Of a DNA stretch of 64,000 bases, positions 8,715 to 18,906 are shown in pieces. Every line of letters begins with the position of its first letter. Within the stretch, counting starts at the first letter, position 1. This DNA is from CBDCVO01 sp965223085 (GTDB lineage Bacteria; Pseudomonadota; Gammaproteobacteria; Ga0077536): positions 1,426,001 to 1,490,000 of the forward strand of contig OZ244981.1 in assembly GCA_965223085.1 (NCBI GenBank), in the 5' to 3' direction. A program made the translations under genes and the position numbers. The notes below the pieces were generated by a model, which had not been told where the DNA came from, did no database searches, and saw only the letters and a program-made list of their open reading frames with translations.

Positions 8715-11285
8715 TTAAGAATACATTTCACGTCCAAACTCGGCGTAGAAAAGGTCGAAAGCCGCGGCCGTGCCGCACACATAAAGCGCGTCCTGCGCGT
8801 CGACGGTGAGCCCCGGCGGGACCTCCATCATAACTTTCCCGGCGCGCTCGACGGCAATCACGGAGCAACCCGTGCGTTTACTGATCTGCAATGTCTGTAG
8901 TTGCTGGCCGGCGAGTTTACTGGCCTCGACCTTAACGAGCTTGATACGGGCTTGTTGCGAAACCATCTCGCCGAGAATGTGATGGGCCAGCAGTTGACCC
9001 GCAACTTGACTCACTGACAGCGCAAAATCCGCGCCCGCTTGTTGAATGCGCGCGACGCTCTCCACCGAGCTCGCGCACGCGATAATGGGCACATCGGGAA
9101 CAAAACTCCGCACCACGGTCGCCGCAAGCAGGGTGGCGCTATCGCTCTCGCAGGCAAGAATGACGACCCGCGCAGTAGCAACACCAGCGCGTTCGAGGGT
9201 GTGCGGATCGAGCACGTCACCGACGATCTCGACACCTTGCTGCGGCGTCGTGTCGATGACACGAACGTCCTCACCAGCATCCATGAGCATCTCGACAAGC
9301 TTGCTGCCGACGTCGCCGAAACCGGCGATCACGATCGTACCCTGCTGGGTAATCGGCCGCGTGATCTCGCTCAGTTTTTGCAGGCTAGCGGGGCTGCCGG
9401 CAGCTACCAACAGCATACCGGGGCGTAGCACATCGTCGACCGCGGGCGGCGAATGCAGCTCATCGTCCACCCATTGTCCGACGATGTGGACCCCAGACTC
9501 GCCGTGGATCCCCACGTCGGCCAGCGTCTGGTGCGCGAGCGGACTATGATCATGAATGCGGATCTCCGCCACTTCCAAGCGCTGTCCGAGCGGCTCCACA
9601 CCGGTTATTCGCGGCCCGATCGCGGCACTGGCACGTACGGCGACCGCCGCGGCAAGGACATGATTTGGGGTGAAAGCCGCCGTCGCCCCCGCGAGTTGCA
9701 TCGGTCCGCGACGATTCGGATTATCGATCAAGGCAATGATCGGACCGCTGAAACCAAGTTCGCGGGCACTAATGGCGAGCAAAGCATCGTGGTCGTCGTC
9801 ACCGTTCGCGACCAGCGATCGCGCGCGCGCCAGCGGTCGCAGGTCAAAATGCTCATCGTCAAGCGAACCATGCACAACGATGCGGCCGCGCTCATGCAAA
9901 CGCTGTGCGACCGCTTCGTCTGCTTCGATCACCAGCGTTTGTATACCGCGGCTGTCGAGGTCGGCTAACAAGGAATCGACTTCTGGACCGTAGCCGTAGA
10001 CCACCACTGCGTCTTCTACTTCGGGTAGCGCGCGCAAAAGCAGTTCGCTACGCCGCGCTTCGACGAGCGGCGCGCTGAAGGTGTCTAGCTGCAGAATACC
10101 GCTGGTGGCATCCGCTTGGCGTGCGGCCCTGCCCTTGAGTAACACGGCGCAGCCTTTCAGCGACAACGGTGTGAAGAGGTTGAGAAGAAAAGCGGTGAAA
10201 ATCAGGGCCGTGAAAATGGTCTGATCGATTGCGCCTTGAGCGAGCGCCAGCGAAGCGAGAATGAACGCCATTTCGGCGCGACCACACATACCGACCCCAA
10301 CAGTCAGTGATTCGCGCGGCGGCAAGCCCATGCGTAGCGCCATCCCGCCGGCACTCAGTATCTGGCCGACGATGACGGCAATCGTCAACAGTGCGATAAA
10401 CGCGAAGCCAGCGGCACTAATGTCGAAGGAGATGGAAAAACCCAGCGAAATAAAAAATATGGGGCCGAGGAATGAGTACGCGATCCCATAAGCACGGTCT
10501 TTCACGATGCGCACGAGGTTAGGGTGGGCGACCTGTTCCTCAAAGAATAGGCCGGCGACGTAGGCACCGAGAATCATGTGCAGGCCAATGGCCTCGGCAA
10601 ACAGCCCGGCCGCAAGCGCCATAATCAAAACAAACGTGAAACCTTTACCGCCTTCGGCGCGGAACGGCAGCGTCAAACGTGGATAGACAAGCCCGCCTAG
10701 CAACAATGACACGGCGAAAAAACCCGCTACCTTAACGATGGTGAGAACGAGGTGCATGGGTTCGAACCCACCGCCCGACAGCACGCCGATCACCAAGCCG
10801 AAGAATATTAGCGTCAGCATGTCGTCGATAACGCAACTGGCAACGATCACGCGGGCCACTCGCGTATTGGCGAGTCCAAGGTCCTTGAGGCTTTTGAGTG
10901 TGATTACGACCGCGGTGGCAGTCATTGTCAGCCCGACGAACGTCGCCCCGACGAGGTCCAAACCAAATAGCCTGGCGATCCCGAAGCTGACCGAAAACGG
11001 CACCACAGCGCCGACCACGGCCACGCCCATCGAACGCTTCAAGGCATCGTAGAACTCTAGTGGTTGGGTCTCGACGCCCGCATGAAACATCAAAAAGAAA
11101 ATACCGATGTCGGCGAGTAGCTGGATGGCGTCGCCTGGCGCGATGAGCCCCAATACAGCCGGACCGACCACCACACCGACGATCAACTCACCCATTACCG
11201 TCGGCAGCCCGAGTGGACGCAAGGTGACGGCGACAAGCCATATCCCGCTGAGCAGAATCAGCAGATCAAAAGCAATCTCATGCAT
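8715..11285 (-). CDS. CPA2-family cation:proton antiporter with two RCK modules
   Basis: Inner-membrane monovalent cation/H+ antiporter of 856 residues. The N-terminal ~380 residues form 12-13 hydrophobic segments of the Na+/H+-exchanger fold, including the VIDDMLTLIFFG segment with the paired aspartates. Two RCK (TrkA) modules then follow in one chain. RCK1 (about 400-610) has a degenerate nucleotide motif VVVYGYGPEVD. RCK2 (about 625-850) has an intact GFGDVGSKL dinucleotide motif with an acidic RVID further on, then a TrkA-C domain. KefB/KefC have one RCK; the tandem is less usual. K+ versus Na+ cannot be told. It is convergent with rpoH. Confidence 0.9.
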   Translation of the reverse strand: MHEIAFDLLILLSGIWLVAVTLRPLGLPTVMGELIVGVVVGPAVLGLIAPGDAIQLLADIGIFFLMFHAGVETQPLEFYDALKRSMGVAVVGAVVPFSVSFGIARLFGLDLVGATFVGLTMTATAVVITLKSLKDLGLANTRVARVIVASCVIDDMLTLIFFGLVIGVLSGGGFEPMHLVLTIVKVAGFFAVSLLLGGLVYPRLTLPFRAEGGKGFTFVLIMALAAGLFAEAIGLHMILGAYVAGLFFEEQVAHPNLVRIVKDRAYGIAYSFLGPIFFISLGFSISFDISAAGFAFIALLTIAVIVGQILSAGGMALRMGLPPRESLTVGVGMCGRAEMAFILASLALAQGAIDQTIFTALIFTAFLLNLFTPLSLKGCAVLLKGRAARQADATSGILQLDTFSAPLVEARRSELLLRALPEVEDAVVVYGYGPEVDSLLADLDSRGIQTLVIEADEAVAQRLHERGRIVVHGSLDDEHFDLRPLARARSLVANGDDDHDALLAISARELGFSGPIIALIDNPNRRGPMQLAGATAAFTPNHVLAAAVAVRASAAIGPRITGVEPLGQRLEVAEIRIHDHSPLAHQTLADVGIHGESGVHIVGQWVDDELHSPPAVDDVLRPGMLLVAAGSPASLQKLSEITRPITQQGTIVIAGFGDVGSKLVEMLMDAGEDVRVIDTTPQQGVEIVGDVLDPHTLERAGVATARVVILACESDSATLLAATVVRSFVPDVPIIACASSVESVARIQQAGADFALSVSQVAGQLLAHHILGEMVSQQARIKLVKVEASKLAGQQLQTLQISKRTGCSVIAVERAGKVMMEVPPGLTVDAQDALYVCGTAAAFDLFYAEFGREMYS

Positions 11286-11422
11286 GATCGCGGTCGACGG
11301 TTCCCGTGATCACGCAGGTGGTAGTGGAAATCGATGTTGGTTTTCTCATCAATTTATCGTTTTACGATGCACACCGGCTCGCCCGGCTCATCGCTATCGA
11401 GCCGCGCCTTGGCCGTCATGCA

Positions 11423-14400
11423 TCACTCGGATCCCCCACGTTCGAACAATCGTTCGCGCTCAATACTATAGAGAATATCGGCGCCTTGGTATTCACCCGA
11501 TTCAGCCTCGACACTCCAATGCTCAGTCAGTTTGTAATTGAGAAAAAACGACCACAGCTGATCAAAAGGATTGAACCCCGTCCGCACCGAGAGGCGCGGT
11601 GACAATCGCTTGCCCGCGATGAGCGACGTTTCGCGTGCCGAGGCCCCCGTCGCCACCGAGAACTCATCGAGACCAAAGGCGTCGCGGATTTCATTGGTCA
11701 CCGCGGCTGATTCGTTCGCGCCAAGACTCAAGGCAGCTTGGTTGAGCAACGCCGCGTCGCCCTCGGAAGTTTCACCGAGCGCGCGCCCAGTGACAATATA
11801 AGAGAGTATGTCGCCGTCCGTTAACGCCGGCTCAGAAAATAGCGTGATCTTGGGGCTGCGCACCGTACCCGTCGCGATCACCCCTGCCGTCACCGGGAGC
11901 TCCGGACGAATGGCTCGCAGCGCGAGTCCCGGGTTGTCGACGGGTCCCGCGAATTGTAGCCGTCCATTTTCAATTTGTAGGCGCTGACCGTAGGATCTGA
12001 ACACACCTTCATCAATGACGATGGCGCCGTTGGCGCGTCCAAGTGTTTCGCCCCGTCGCTTCGTCCATTGCACCTGACCCGACAAATCGGCTGCAAGACC
12101 AAAGCCATTGACCGTAACATCGCCACCAAGAACGACGTCGACCTCACCGCAGAGCGCGTCGGTGAGAAAACTCCCCCGCTTGTTTTCCGGCACAACATCA
12201 CGGTTGGCGGCGACGATGACTTCGTCTTCGGAAAGACTCACAGCGGACTCCGGAAGTCCTTTAAGCTCAACGAGAACCCGCGCTAGGCTTAGGCTGCCAG
12301 TGACGGCGAGCGTTGTCATATTGCCGCGTAATTGCAAGTTTGGTGTGATGTCGGCTTCCACTTCCGGGGTTCGCACCAAGGGAAAATTTTCGCCCTCTAG
12401 CTGCAGATCATAATGCCAGCCGCCGTCATCCTCGACGGACACCTGCCCAGTCACGGCGACGTCGCCCTCGGTCGCGCCGATAGTGGTGTTCACCATCAGC
12501 GTGTGTGCATCCCCGCTTATGCGCGTCTCAAGGGTGGTGACCTCGAGGCCGATGTCGGGGATCAGTAAAGATCCGTCGACGAGATTTGCCCGGGCCTCGC
12601 CCACGGGTCGTTTACCCTCGGTGGCAACAGCAGCGCTCAGCTCGAGCCTGCCGGTCGAACCGCTGAGCGCGGGTACGAACTCCGTGAGCCAACTAATATC
12701 GTCACAGTGACCCTCGACGTCGGCGGTAATCACGCCCTCAGCATTCCGTGTGCTGGTGAGATTTCCGTTGAGCGTGAACCATCGCTCGACTTCGGCCGCG
12801 GCCGTAACCCGAACGTTAGCCGGATCCAGATCGAAATCGACTGCGAGGCTTTGGATCTCGCTTTTATCGATGTGGTCATCACCGCTTTTGCGTTCGATCA
12901 CACCGTCGCGCACCTGCACGCGACCGCGCCCGGTAATGACGTTCTGGCGGGTGTGCAGCTCGATGCTGCCATTGCTAAGCCCCCGTAATCGTATCGCCGC
13001 GGGCAAATAATGATTAGCCAACGCCAACGGTATCGATGTGAGTTGGATGTGTGCGGTCGAACCAGCTTGGCGATAGTCACCGCTGAGACACGCTAAGGCG
13101 GCATCGGCGCTGAGACACGCGCGAGCCAGCGAGGCCTCGGTAGCCGTGATTCTCACCGCACTCGGCGATGTCAACGACCACGCTCCCATGATGTCAGCGC
13201 TTACCTCAAAGGTGTCTAGATGGCCTTGCCACCCGTGCCCCTCGACTAAACGACCGTGCGCGGCGGCCTGGGCTACGATCGGACCACCCTCGAGGTCGAC
13301 TACCAAGCGATGCGCTGCGGGTTTTCCCTGTCCCTTAACAGCAACACGCCCGATTTTTTCAGCATCGATCTCGAGGTCCTCGATCACGAGCTCGGCGCGC
13401 GACTCGGTATCGCGGCTCATATCGATGTCGAGATCGGCGGCCAGTTCAGCGGCTTTGAATTGCTTGATGCGCAATCTTTTACCGCTGAGATCTGCTTTGA
13501 TTCGCGGTAACGTGGGCTCCCCTGTGAACGTTCCTGCACCCGTGATCGACCCTTCCGCGCCGGCGTAGAACGCCGAGAAGTCCTCGACGTGAACATCGAA
13601 GGCACCAGTTATTTGCTCAGCCCAAGTGCCGTAAACGTCCACGCGACTCGCACCTGCAGTCAAATGGGCGCGTTCGAGCGCCACATGGCCGGGTTCTGTA
13701 ACCAAACGCGCGTCGCCGGCTAGTGCATGTCCGCTCACGGCACCAGATACGTGCGACAGAACCAGCTCGCTGGATATACCTTCCTCACTGCGCGATAAGC
13801 GACCGTTGCCGGCAAAGTTGATGCGGCCCGGCATCGCGGCGTCAATCGCACTGAGATCAATGTCTCGTCCTGAAAACTCGACGTTGGCGTCAACGCCAGT
13901 GACAAAATCGAGCGCCCCGGAGGCAGTGATCTCACCGCCTAGCAGCGCGGCGGTTAACCTTGGGATCGAGACGTGTCGTTCGTGCACACGCGCCGTGCCG
14001 CTCGCATCAACGCGCCCGACGCGGGGAATGTCTAGCTTGCTCGCAAGCTCGACCGCGAGATCGCTAAGCGCCCCTTGAGCGTGCAGCGATCCACTGCGGG
14101 TGCTGAGCGTGGTCGCGTTGGTGAGCCGATAGTCGATGTCTTCCCAGTTCAAGGCCAAATCCAAGATCGGATCGGGGAGTTGCAGCTCGACCTCACCGCT
14201 CAAGCGGGTTTGATACGGGACCGCGGTCGCATGCGCTAGCAAAACCACGTTGTCCTCATAACGCACGCGTCCGCTACCCGTAAGCGCCTCGAAATCGACT
14301 TTCCGTGGCTCCGCGCGCCAGCTGATGTCCGCGGCAATGGCAGTGGCGGTGTCGCTCGGTAAGGTAAGCTGCGACGCTAGCGTCAGCGCGACCTCACCAG

Positions 14401-15277
14401 TAGCAGGCGTACGGAGCTGCGTTGCAAGCTCGAGGTTAAGTGCGACTAAGGTTCCGGCAACATCGATAGTCGTCGTAGACGCGGACACACCTTCACCCAG
14501 TTCATAGGGCTCGATACGACCGTGAACCGTCAAACTCGGCACCTCGGCGAGCGCATCGATACGACCATTTAATGTCGCTGAGAACAGTGCCTCGATCCGA
14601 GTATCAAACTGGAGTTCATCGAGGGGTCCGTTGACACTCAGCGACGCCTGCCCGGGTTCGCCACCAAGATTGCCGGTCCAGGCAGCCGTCGCGGTGAGCT
14701 GTGGTGATTGCCCCACGGTTACGCGCGCGTGCGCGCTAAATCGGTGATCGTAGGCGCGTAGTTCGAAGTCATTTAGTCGAAATTGATGCTTATCCCACGC
14801 CACAGCTAACCCCAGGTGATCGATCGCGATGTCGTGATCCTCAGCGTTAACGAGCAATTCGTGTATGTGGAAATCCTTCACTTCCAGCGGCAGTGGTGGT
14901 GCCGGTAGCGCCACCGGGCTGCGCGCCTTCGAACTCGCCGACGGTGCCGCCACCGTCACCTCGACCCCCTGCAGCGTCGCTGCTTCGATGACGAGCGCCG
15001 GCTCCGTGAGGGAGCGCACTTGCCAAGTGACGGAGAGGCGATCGACACGCGCGCTAAGAGGCCCTGTCTCGACCATCAGCTCACTCAGTGCGAAGCTATC
15101 CCACAGACGCCCGCTAAACGCACCTATACTCACGCCATTCGCAGCCTGTAGTGCCGTGTGCACCAGCCAACGGCTGCCGCGTTCCGTGGCGATGGTTAAG
15201 AAAAAGAGCGTCGCGAGCAATACTGGTACGCCGAGCAGAAGCGCGAACCCGAACCGGATAATGGCGCGACGCTGCAT
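11423..15277 (-). CDS. tamB: Translocation and assembly module subunit TamB
   Basis: Large inner-membrane-anchored periplasmic protein of 1284 residues that works with TamA in outer-membrane protein insertion or envelope lipid transport (AsmA-like bridge family). One N-terminal transmembrane anchor (FALLLGVPVLLATLFFLTIA, about 10-29) precedes a long repetitive beta-rich region. The C-terminal ~350 residues are the conserved DUF490/TamB domain, ending close to EYQGADILYSIERERLF. The ATG overlaps the tamA stop as TAATG, showing translational coupling. Length is near the family norm. Confidence 0.93.
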   Translation of the reverse strand: MQRRAIIRFGFALLLGVPVLLATLFFLTIATERGSRWLVHTALQAANGVSIGAFSGRLWDSFALSELMVETGPLSARVDRLSVTWQVRSLTEPALVIEAATLQGVEVTVAAPSASSKARSPVALPAPPLPLEVKDFHIHELLVNAEDHDIAIDHLGLAVAWDKHQFRLNDFELRAYDHRFSAHARVTVGQSPQLTATAAWTGNLGGEPGQASLSVNGPLDELQFDTRIEALFSATLNGRIDALAEVPSLTVHGRIEPYELGEGVSASTTTIDVAGTLVALNLELATQLRTPATGEVALTLASQLTLPSDTATAIAADISWRAEPRKVDFEALTGSGRVRYEDNVVLLAHATAVPYQTRLSGEVELQLPDPILDLALNWEDIDYRLTNATTLSTRSGSLHAQGALSDLAVELASKLDIPRVGRVDASGTARVHERHVSIPRLTAALLGGEITASGALDFVTGVDANVEFSGRDIDLSAIDAAMPGRINFAGNGRLSRSEEGISSELVLSHVSGAVSGHALAGDARLVTEPGHVALERAHLTAGASRVDVYGTWAEQITGAFDVHVEDFSAFYAGAEGSITGAGTFTGEPTLPRIKADLSGKRLRIKQFKAAELAADLDIDMSRDTESRAELVIEDLEIDAEKIGRVAVKGQGKPAAHRLVVDLEGGPIVAQAAAHGRLVEGHGWQGHLDTFEVSADIMGAWSLTSPSAVRITATEASLARACLSADAALACLSGDYRQAGSTAHIQLTSIPLALANHYLPAAIRLRGLSNGSIELHTRQNVITGRGRVQVRDGVIERKSGDDHIDKSEIQSLAVDFDLDPANVRVTAAAEVERWFTLNGNLTSTRNAEGVITADVEGHCDDISWLTEFVPALSGSTGRLELSAAVATEGKRPVGEARANLVDGSLLIPDIGLEVTTLETRISGDAHTLMVNTTIGATEGDVAVTGQVSVEDDGGWHYDLQLEGENFPLVRTPEVEADITPNLQLRGNMTTLAVTGSLSLARVLVELKGLPESAVSLSEDEVIVAANRDVVPENKRGSFLTDALCGEVDVVLGGDVTVNGFGLAADLSGQVQWTKRRGETLGRANGAIVIDEGVFRSYGQRLQIENGRLQFAGPVDNPGLALRAIRPELPVTAGVIATGTVRSPKITLFSEPALTDGDILSYIVTGRALGETSEGDAALLNQAALSLGANESAAVTNEIRDAFGLDEFSVATGASARETSLIAGKRLSPRLSVRTGFNPFDQLWSFFLNYKLTEHWSVEAESGEYQGADILYSIERERLFERGGSE

Positions 15278-17079
15278 TAGAGATCGGGTCCAATGCGCAG
15301 GTGAATACGGAAGGCATCGCTCGCTTCATCGAGCGGGTGAGCGATGTCCAACCGCATCGGACCCACCGGCGATCGCCAACGCAGGCCGATGCCTGCCCCG
15401 GTTAATAAGCCCGACGAACTACCGTCGCCGCCGAAGGCATTGCCGATGTCGACAAATACCGCCGCACCCCAGGCCGCTGTAAAGTAGTGTTCGAGTTCTG
15501 CGCTGGCGACTGCGAGGTAAGTGCCGCCTATTACCTCGTTGTTCGCATCCACCGGACCGCGTGAATCGATGTCGTAGCCGCGGAGGCTGTTATCGCCGCC
15601 GACGAAGAAACGCGCCGACGGCGGTAGCGCTCGAAATGCATCCACCCAAATAGCCCCCAAACTCGCGCGCAATAACGCACGTGAGTCAAACGGCAGGCCA
15701 TAAATAGTAGTCAGATTCAATAACGCGCGTGCGAAGCTCGTATCCGAGACGACGGCTTCCGCAGCGCCCTTAAGTTCGAAGTCGATATCATAACCACGCG
15801 TCGGAAAAAGATCGTGATTGGCGACTGTACGGTGCCAATTGATCCCCGGCGCGAGGAAGTTTGAAACCTCATTGGTTCCCGATAAAGTATAATTTTCTCG
15901 GCTAAGTTCGACGAATCGCGTCTCCATCCAACCCCACAGACGACGTTTGGTTTCAGATACCATTAATTGGGCTTCGGTAGTCTCGAATGCGTCGACATCA
16001 CGACGTCTAACGCCTATTTGCGCGGTCAACCATTCATCGGTGGGATGGGTCAACGGGATCCGGTAAGCGCTGGAGAATTCCTGCTCGATCAACGACGCGT
16101 TGACGTTGAAGTCGAATTGATGACCTCGCCGATTTACGCGCCTATTTTGATAACCGACACGACCCCGGATCCCTTCGTCGGTTGATGCGCCGATGCCGGC
16201 GTTGAATGCGTGTCGATCGCGGGGAGTGAGCTTGATGTCGACGGGAATGGTTTCTCCTAGCGGTGCAGACAAACGGGGCCTAACTTCGATGCTATGAAAA
16301 TAGTTACTATGCGACAATGCGCGGTGCAGACTACCGACGGCCGCCGCGGTATACGGCGCACCGCTCGGGTCTTCGATGAAGCGACGAACGACCGTTTCGT
16401 CGATGAAGTTTGGCGTTTGCTCGATGTCCACTTCACCCAGTGAGTAGCGTGGCCCAGTAGCGAAAATAAGCGTTATGTCGGCGGCCAAGTGTATTGGATC
16501 AACTTTGAGTTCACGTCGTAGAAAGGTGCCGTCGAGATAACCTCGTTCGAGGGCAACGGATTTGATCAGTCGTTTCGCTTTCGTGTACTCGCCGTGATCG
16601 AGCTGGTCACCGGGTTCGAGTTTGATCGCTTGCAAGCGTTCGTTGAATTCTTGATCGTCACTGCCGGGCCCGCGTATTTCGAGATCGATCGTTCTCAGCA
16701 ACACCGCCGCGCCGCGATCAACAACGATACGGGCTAGCGGACATTCAGTGCCTACAACAACATCGGAGGTGATCTTCGGCGCGTAGTACCCAAACGCCTG
16801 CAACGCTTCGAGTGCCTCTCCTTCGGCGCGCTTGCCAAGCACTTTTAGGTACGCGCTCGAGGTATTACACGGTTTGGTGGTTATCGACACATGAGCACGT
16901 ACGTTATCGGCCAGATCACCCTCTACACCGATGAGCTCTAGCGCAACACGCGGCTGTTCTTGCACTGCTGCATTAGTGGAATCTTTTTCTGACGCACCGG
17001 GCAGTAGGCTGCACGCGGCCAATGCCACCGAGACGGCCAGCAGCATAGCCACTCGCAGGGAATAAATGCACAGGGCCAT
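15277..17079 (-). CDS. tamA: TamA, Omp85-family outer-membrane protein (lipobox-bearing)
   Basis: Outer-membrane partner of TamB. It has three POTRA domains (from about residue 42, VALELIGVEGDLADNVRA) and a C-terminal 16-strand barrel with the Omp85 signature around GRVGYQNRRVNRRG and the FFVGGDNSLRGYD lid-lock segment. The start is set at ATG 17079, giving 600 residues and a sensible signal peptide; the longer frame opens with a TTG at 17160 that adds 27 basic residues. The signal peptide ends in LAAC-SLLPG, a lipobox with Cys at about 23, followed by a ~20-residue polar linker. E. coli TamA has a plain signal peptide, so lipidation here would be unusual. Confidence 0.92.
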   Translation of the reverse strand: MALCIYSLRVAMLLAVSVALAACSLLPGASEKDSTNAAVQEQPRVALELIGVEGDLADNVRAHVSITTKPCNTSSAYLKVLGKRAEGEALEALQAFGYYAPKITSDVVVGTECPLARIVVDRGAAVLLRTIDLEIRGPGSDDQEFNERLQAIKLEPGDQLDHGEYTKAKRLIKSVALERGYLDGTFLRRELKVDPIHLAADITLIFATGPRYSLGEVDIEQTPNFIDETVVRRFIEDPSGAPYTAAAVGSLHRALSHSNYFHSIEVRPRLSAPLGETIPVDIKLTPRDRHAFNAGIGASTDEGIRGRVGYQNRRVNRRGHQFDFNVNASLIEQEFSSAYRIPLTHPTDEWLTAQIGVRRRDVDAFETTEAQLMVSETKRRLWGWMETRFVELSRENYTLSGTNEVSNFLAPGINWHRTVANHDLFPTRGYDIDFELKGAAEAVVSDTSFARALLNLTTIYGLPFDSRALLRASLGAIWVDAFRALPPSARFFVGGDNSLRGYDIDSRGPVDANNEVIGGTYLAVASAELEHYFTAAWGAAVFVDIGNAFGGDGSSSGLLTGAGIGLRWRSPVGPMRLDIAHPLDEASDAFRIHLRIGPDL

Positions 17080-17536
17080 ATCCGTTTTTCGAAGCGGTTT
17101 TGAGTTTCTTCGCGCCGGCGCCGTCCTAATCGGGGCGAGACGGCGGGAAACTTGTCTCAAGCAGGCTCATACTGAATTTCGACCGCGCAGCGAATACCGC
17201 AGTTCCGACGTTATAGTATATCCTTATCCTCGACCAGGATATTCCTCGCTGTGCCAATTTGTATTCTACGTGAACGCGATGTTTTCGCGCATAATTTTCC
17301 GCTTATTTACGGCGCGAGAGGCGCACGTCGTTGCCCTCACGTCGGCCGCCGTCATAGCGCGGGATATTCGTACTTACACCCGCTAGCAGCACCGGCCTGT
17401 TGCGTCGCGCACCCGCCCGTGGGCGGGGATCGCAACGAGCGAACCAAAACATCTGCATCGCTAGCGGTCTATCGGACTGTGGCACCTGTTTTCTATCGTC
17501 TCAACTAGCCCACTAAACGAAGCACCGGAATTTGAC
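17080..17536. other. Intergenic region between tamA and the CNNM gene
   Basis: 457 bases separating two divergent genes; no coding region is convincing. It should hold promoters for both directions. Seen: an AT-rich stretch with ATATCC/GGATAT arms (17218-17223 and 17237-17242), a TATACTATAAC -10-like sequence on the minus strand near 17210-17220, and a short GC-rich palindrome CCCGCCC-GT-GGGCGGG at 17412-17427. None of these can be assigned a role. Confidence 0.5.
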
Positions 17537-18865
17537 GTGACAACAATCTACATTGCACTCCTGCTTATCGCCAACGGTTTTTTCGTGGCGGCGGAATTTG
17601 CTTTGGTTAAAGTGCCCGCGGTGCGGCTCGAATCGCTGGCAGCGCACGGCAACGCCGCGGCACGAATGACCGTTCGCATCGCCGCGAATCTCGAGGCTTA
17701 TTTAGCAACCTGTCAACTTGGGATCACCATGGCGTCTTTAGGGCTTGGTTGGATCGGGGAACCCGCGGTGGCCGCGTTACTTGAACCGGCCCTAACTCCG
17801 CTGGCGCTAAGCGAGCAAACCCAACATTTTGTCGCATTTCTCGTCGGGTTTATCGTCTTTTCTTCGCTGCACATCGTCGTCGGTGAACAAGTGCCCAAGA
17901 CCTATGCCATACGAGAGGCCGATAAGGTTGCTTTGTGGATAGCCTATCCCTTGCACCTTGCATATTTACTCAGCTACCCACTGACCTTGTTACTCAATAT
18001 AGCTTCATCAAGCATACTCCGTTTATTCGGTGTCAAAGAAGTGAGTCATGTAGATACGCTCACCGGCGCTGAGCTAAAGGACTTGGTCGACGTATCCAAG
18101 GAACACGGCACGATCGCCTCCGATCATGCGCAAATGATACAGAACGTTTTTTCATTTCATGACCAACCAGTCGCACGCATTATGCTGCCGCCACGATTAA
18201 TCGCGTTTTTCGACTTGCATGCGTCCCAAGCCGAGGTGATCGATCAATTACGTAGCAGTGGATATTCGAGGCTCGCGGTGATCGATGGTAGCTGGGCGGG
18301 GTTCTGCGGGGTTATCCTGGTAAAGGAATTGTTGTTACGGCTGTTGATGGATCCCGCAGCACAGCCGCTTGCGACACACAAGGATTTGATCCGCGAGCCC
18401 CAATTGGTACCCGAAACCCAACCAATTTCCGATTTGTTTCAAACGATGCAAAATAGCCATCAACACATGGCATTCGCGGTCGACGAGTATGGCGAAGTAA
18501 GCGGCATGGTGACGATGGAAGACTTGTTGGAAGAACTCGTCGGTGAAATTTCGGATGAGTCCGATACGCCTGACCAACATGCGGCGATAAGGTCGACTGA
18601 AAATGGTTGGCAGTGTGTGGGATTGACCTTGCTGAGCGATCTGCAGCGCGTAACCGGCATCGAAATCAGCTCCGATATCAACGCCAACACGGTTACAGGT
18701 TTATTCATGCAGCGACTGCTGCGCATGCCGAAGGAAGGCGATACCTTGGAAGAAAACGGTCATCGGCTAGAAATTATATCGATGCGTGGGCGGCAACCCA
18801 CGGCGGTTCAAGTAACGACATCTCTAGCGTCGGAACTCGTCGCGAATGATGACGACGACCATTAG
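17537..18865 (+). CDS. CNNM/HlyC-CorC family protein (DUF21-CBS-CorC domains)
   Basis: Membrane protein of the family implicated in Mg2+ or Co2+ transport, formerly annotated as hemolysin-like. In 442 residues: an N-terminal DUF21 membrane domain (about 1-185; FVAAEFALVK, GITMASLGLGWIGEP and VVGEQVPKTYAI are typical), a CBS pair (about 200-330, with FAVDEYGEVSGMVTMEDLLEELVGEI split across it), and a C-terminal CorC_HlyC domain (about 345-430). The tail NDDDDH is acidic. The start is GTG at 17537-17539 with only a weak CGGAA upstream; no closer ATG fits the membrane domain. It stands alone on the plus strand. Confidence 0.9.
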   Translation: MTTIYIALLLIANGFFVAAEFALVKVPAVRLESLAAHGNAAARMTVRIAANLEAYLATCQLGITMASLGLGWIGEPAVAALLEPALTPLALSEQTQHFVAFLVGFIVFSSLHIVVGEQVPKTYAIREADKVALWIAYPLHLAYLLSYPLTLLLNIASSSILRLFGVKEVSHVDTLTGAELKDLVDVSKEHGTIASDHAQMIQNVFSFHDQPVARIMLPPRLIAFFDLHASQAEVIDQLRSSGYSRLAVIDGSWAGFCGVILVKELLLRLLMDPAAQPLATHKDLIREPQLVPETQPISDLFQTMQNSHQHMAFAVDEYGEVSGMVTMEDLLEELVGEISDESDTPDQHAAIRSTENGWQCVGLTLLSDLQRVTGIEISSDINANTVTGLFMQRLLRMPKEGDTLEENGHRLEIISMRGRQPTAVQVTTSLASELVANDDDDH

Positions 18866-18906
18866 CGAGCCCAGGTCGGCCAGTCAAATCATCTCGAGAT
18901 CAGGCC

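Noticed and set aside
9453..9968. Long open frame on the plus strand opposite the antiporter gene
   Set aside because: Arg/Asp-rich shadow of a high-GC gene with no recognisable motif; the same holds for the plus-strand frames opposite rsmD (3462-4028), the M16 gene (4116-4625) and gyrB (36539-37039).
10758..10769. GGGTTCGAACCC, a tRNA T-loop-like sequence
   Set aside because: It lies inside the antiporter coding region and no acceptor stem, anticodon arm or CCA end can be folded around it.
15277..17160. Longer TamA starting at 17160
   Set aside because: The start codon there is TTG, and the extra 27 residues are basic and would bury the signal peptide.
17412..17427. GC-rich palindrome CCCGCCC-GT-GGGCGGG as a terminator
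   Set aside because: The loop would be only two bases and no T-run follows; it lies upstream of a gene rather than after one.
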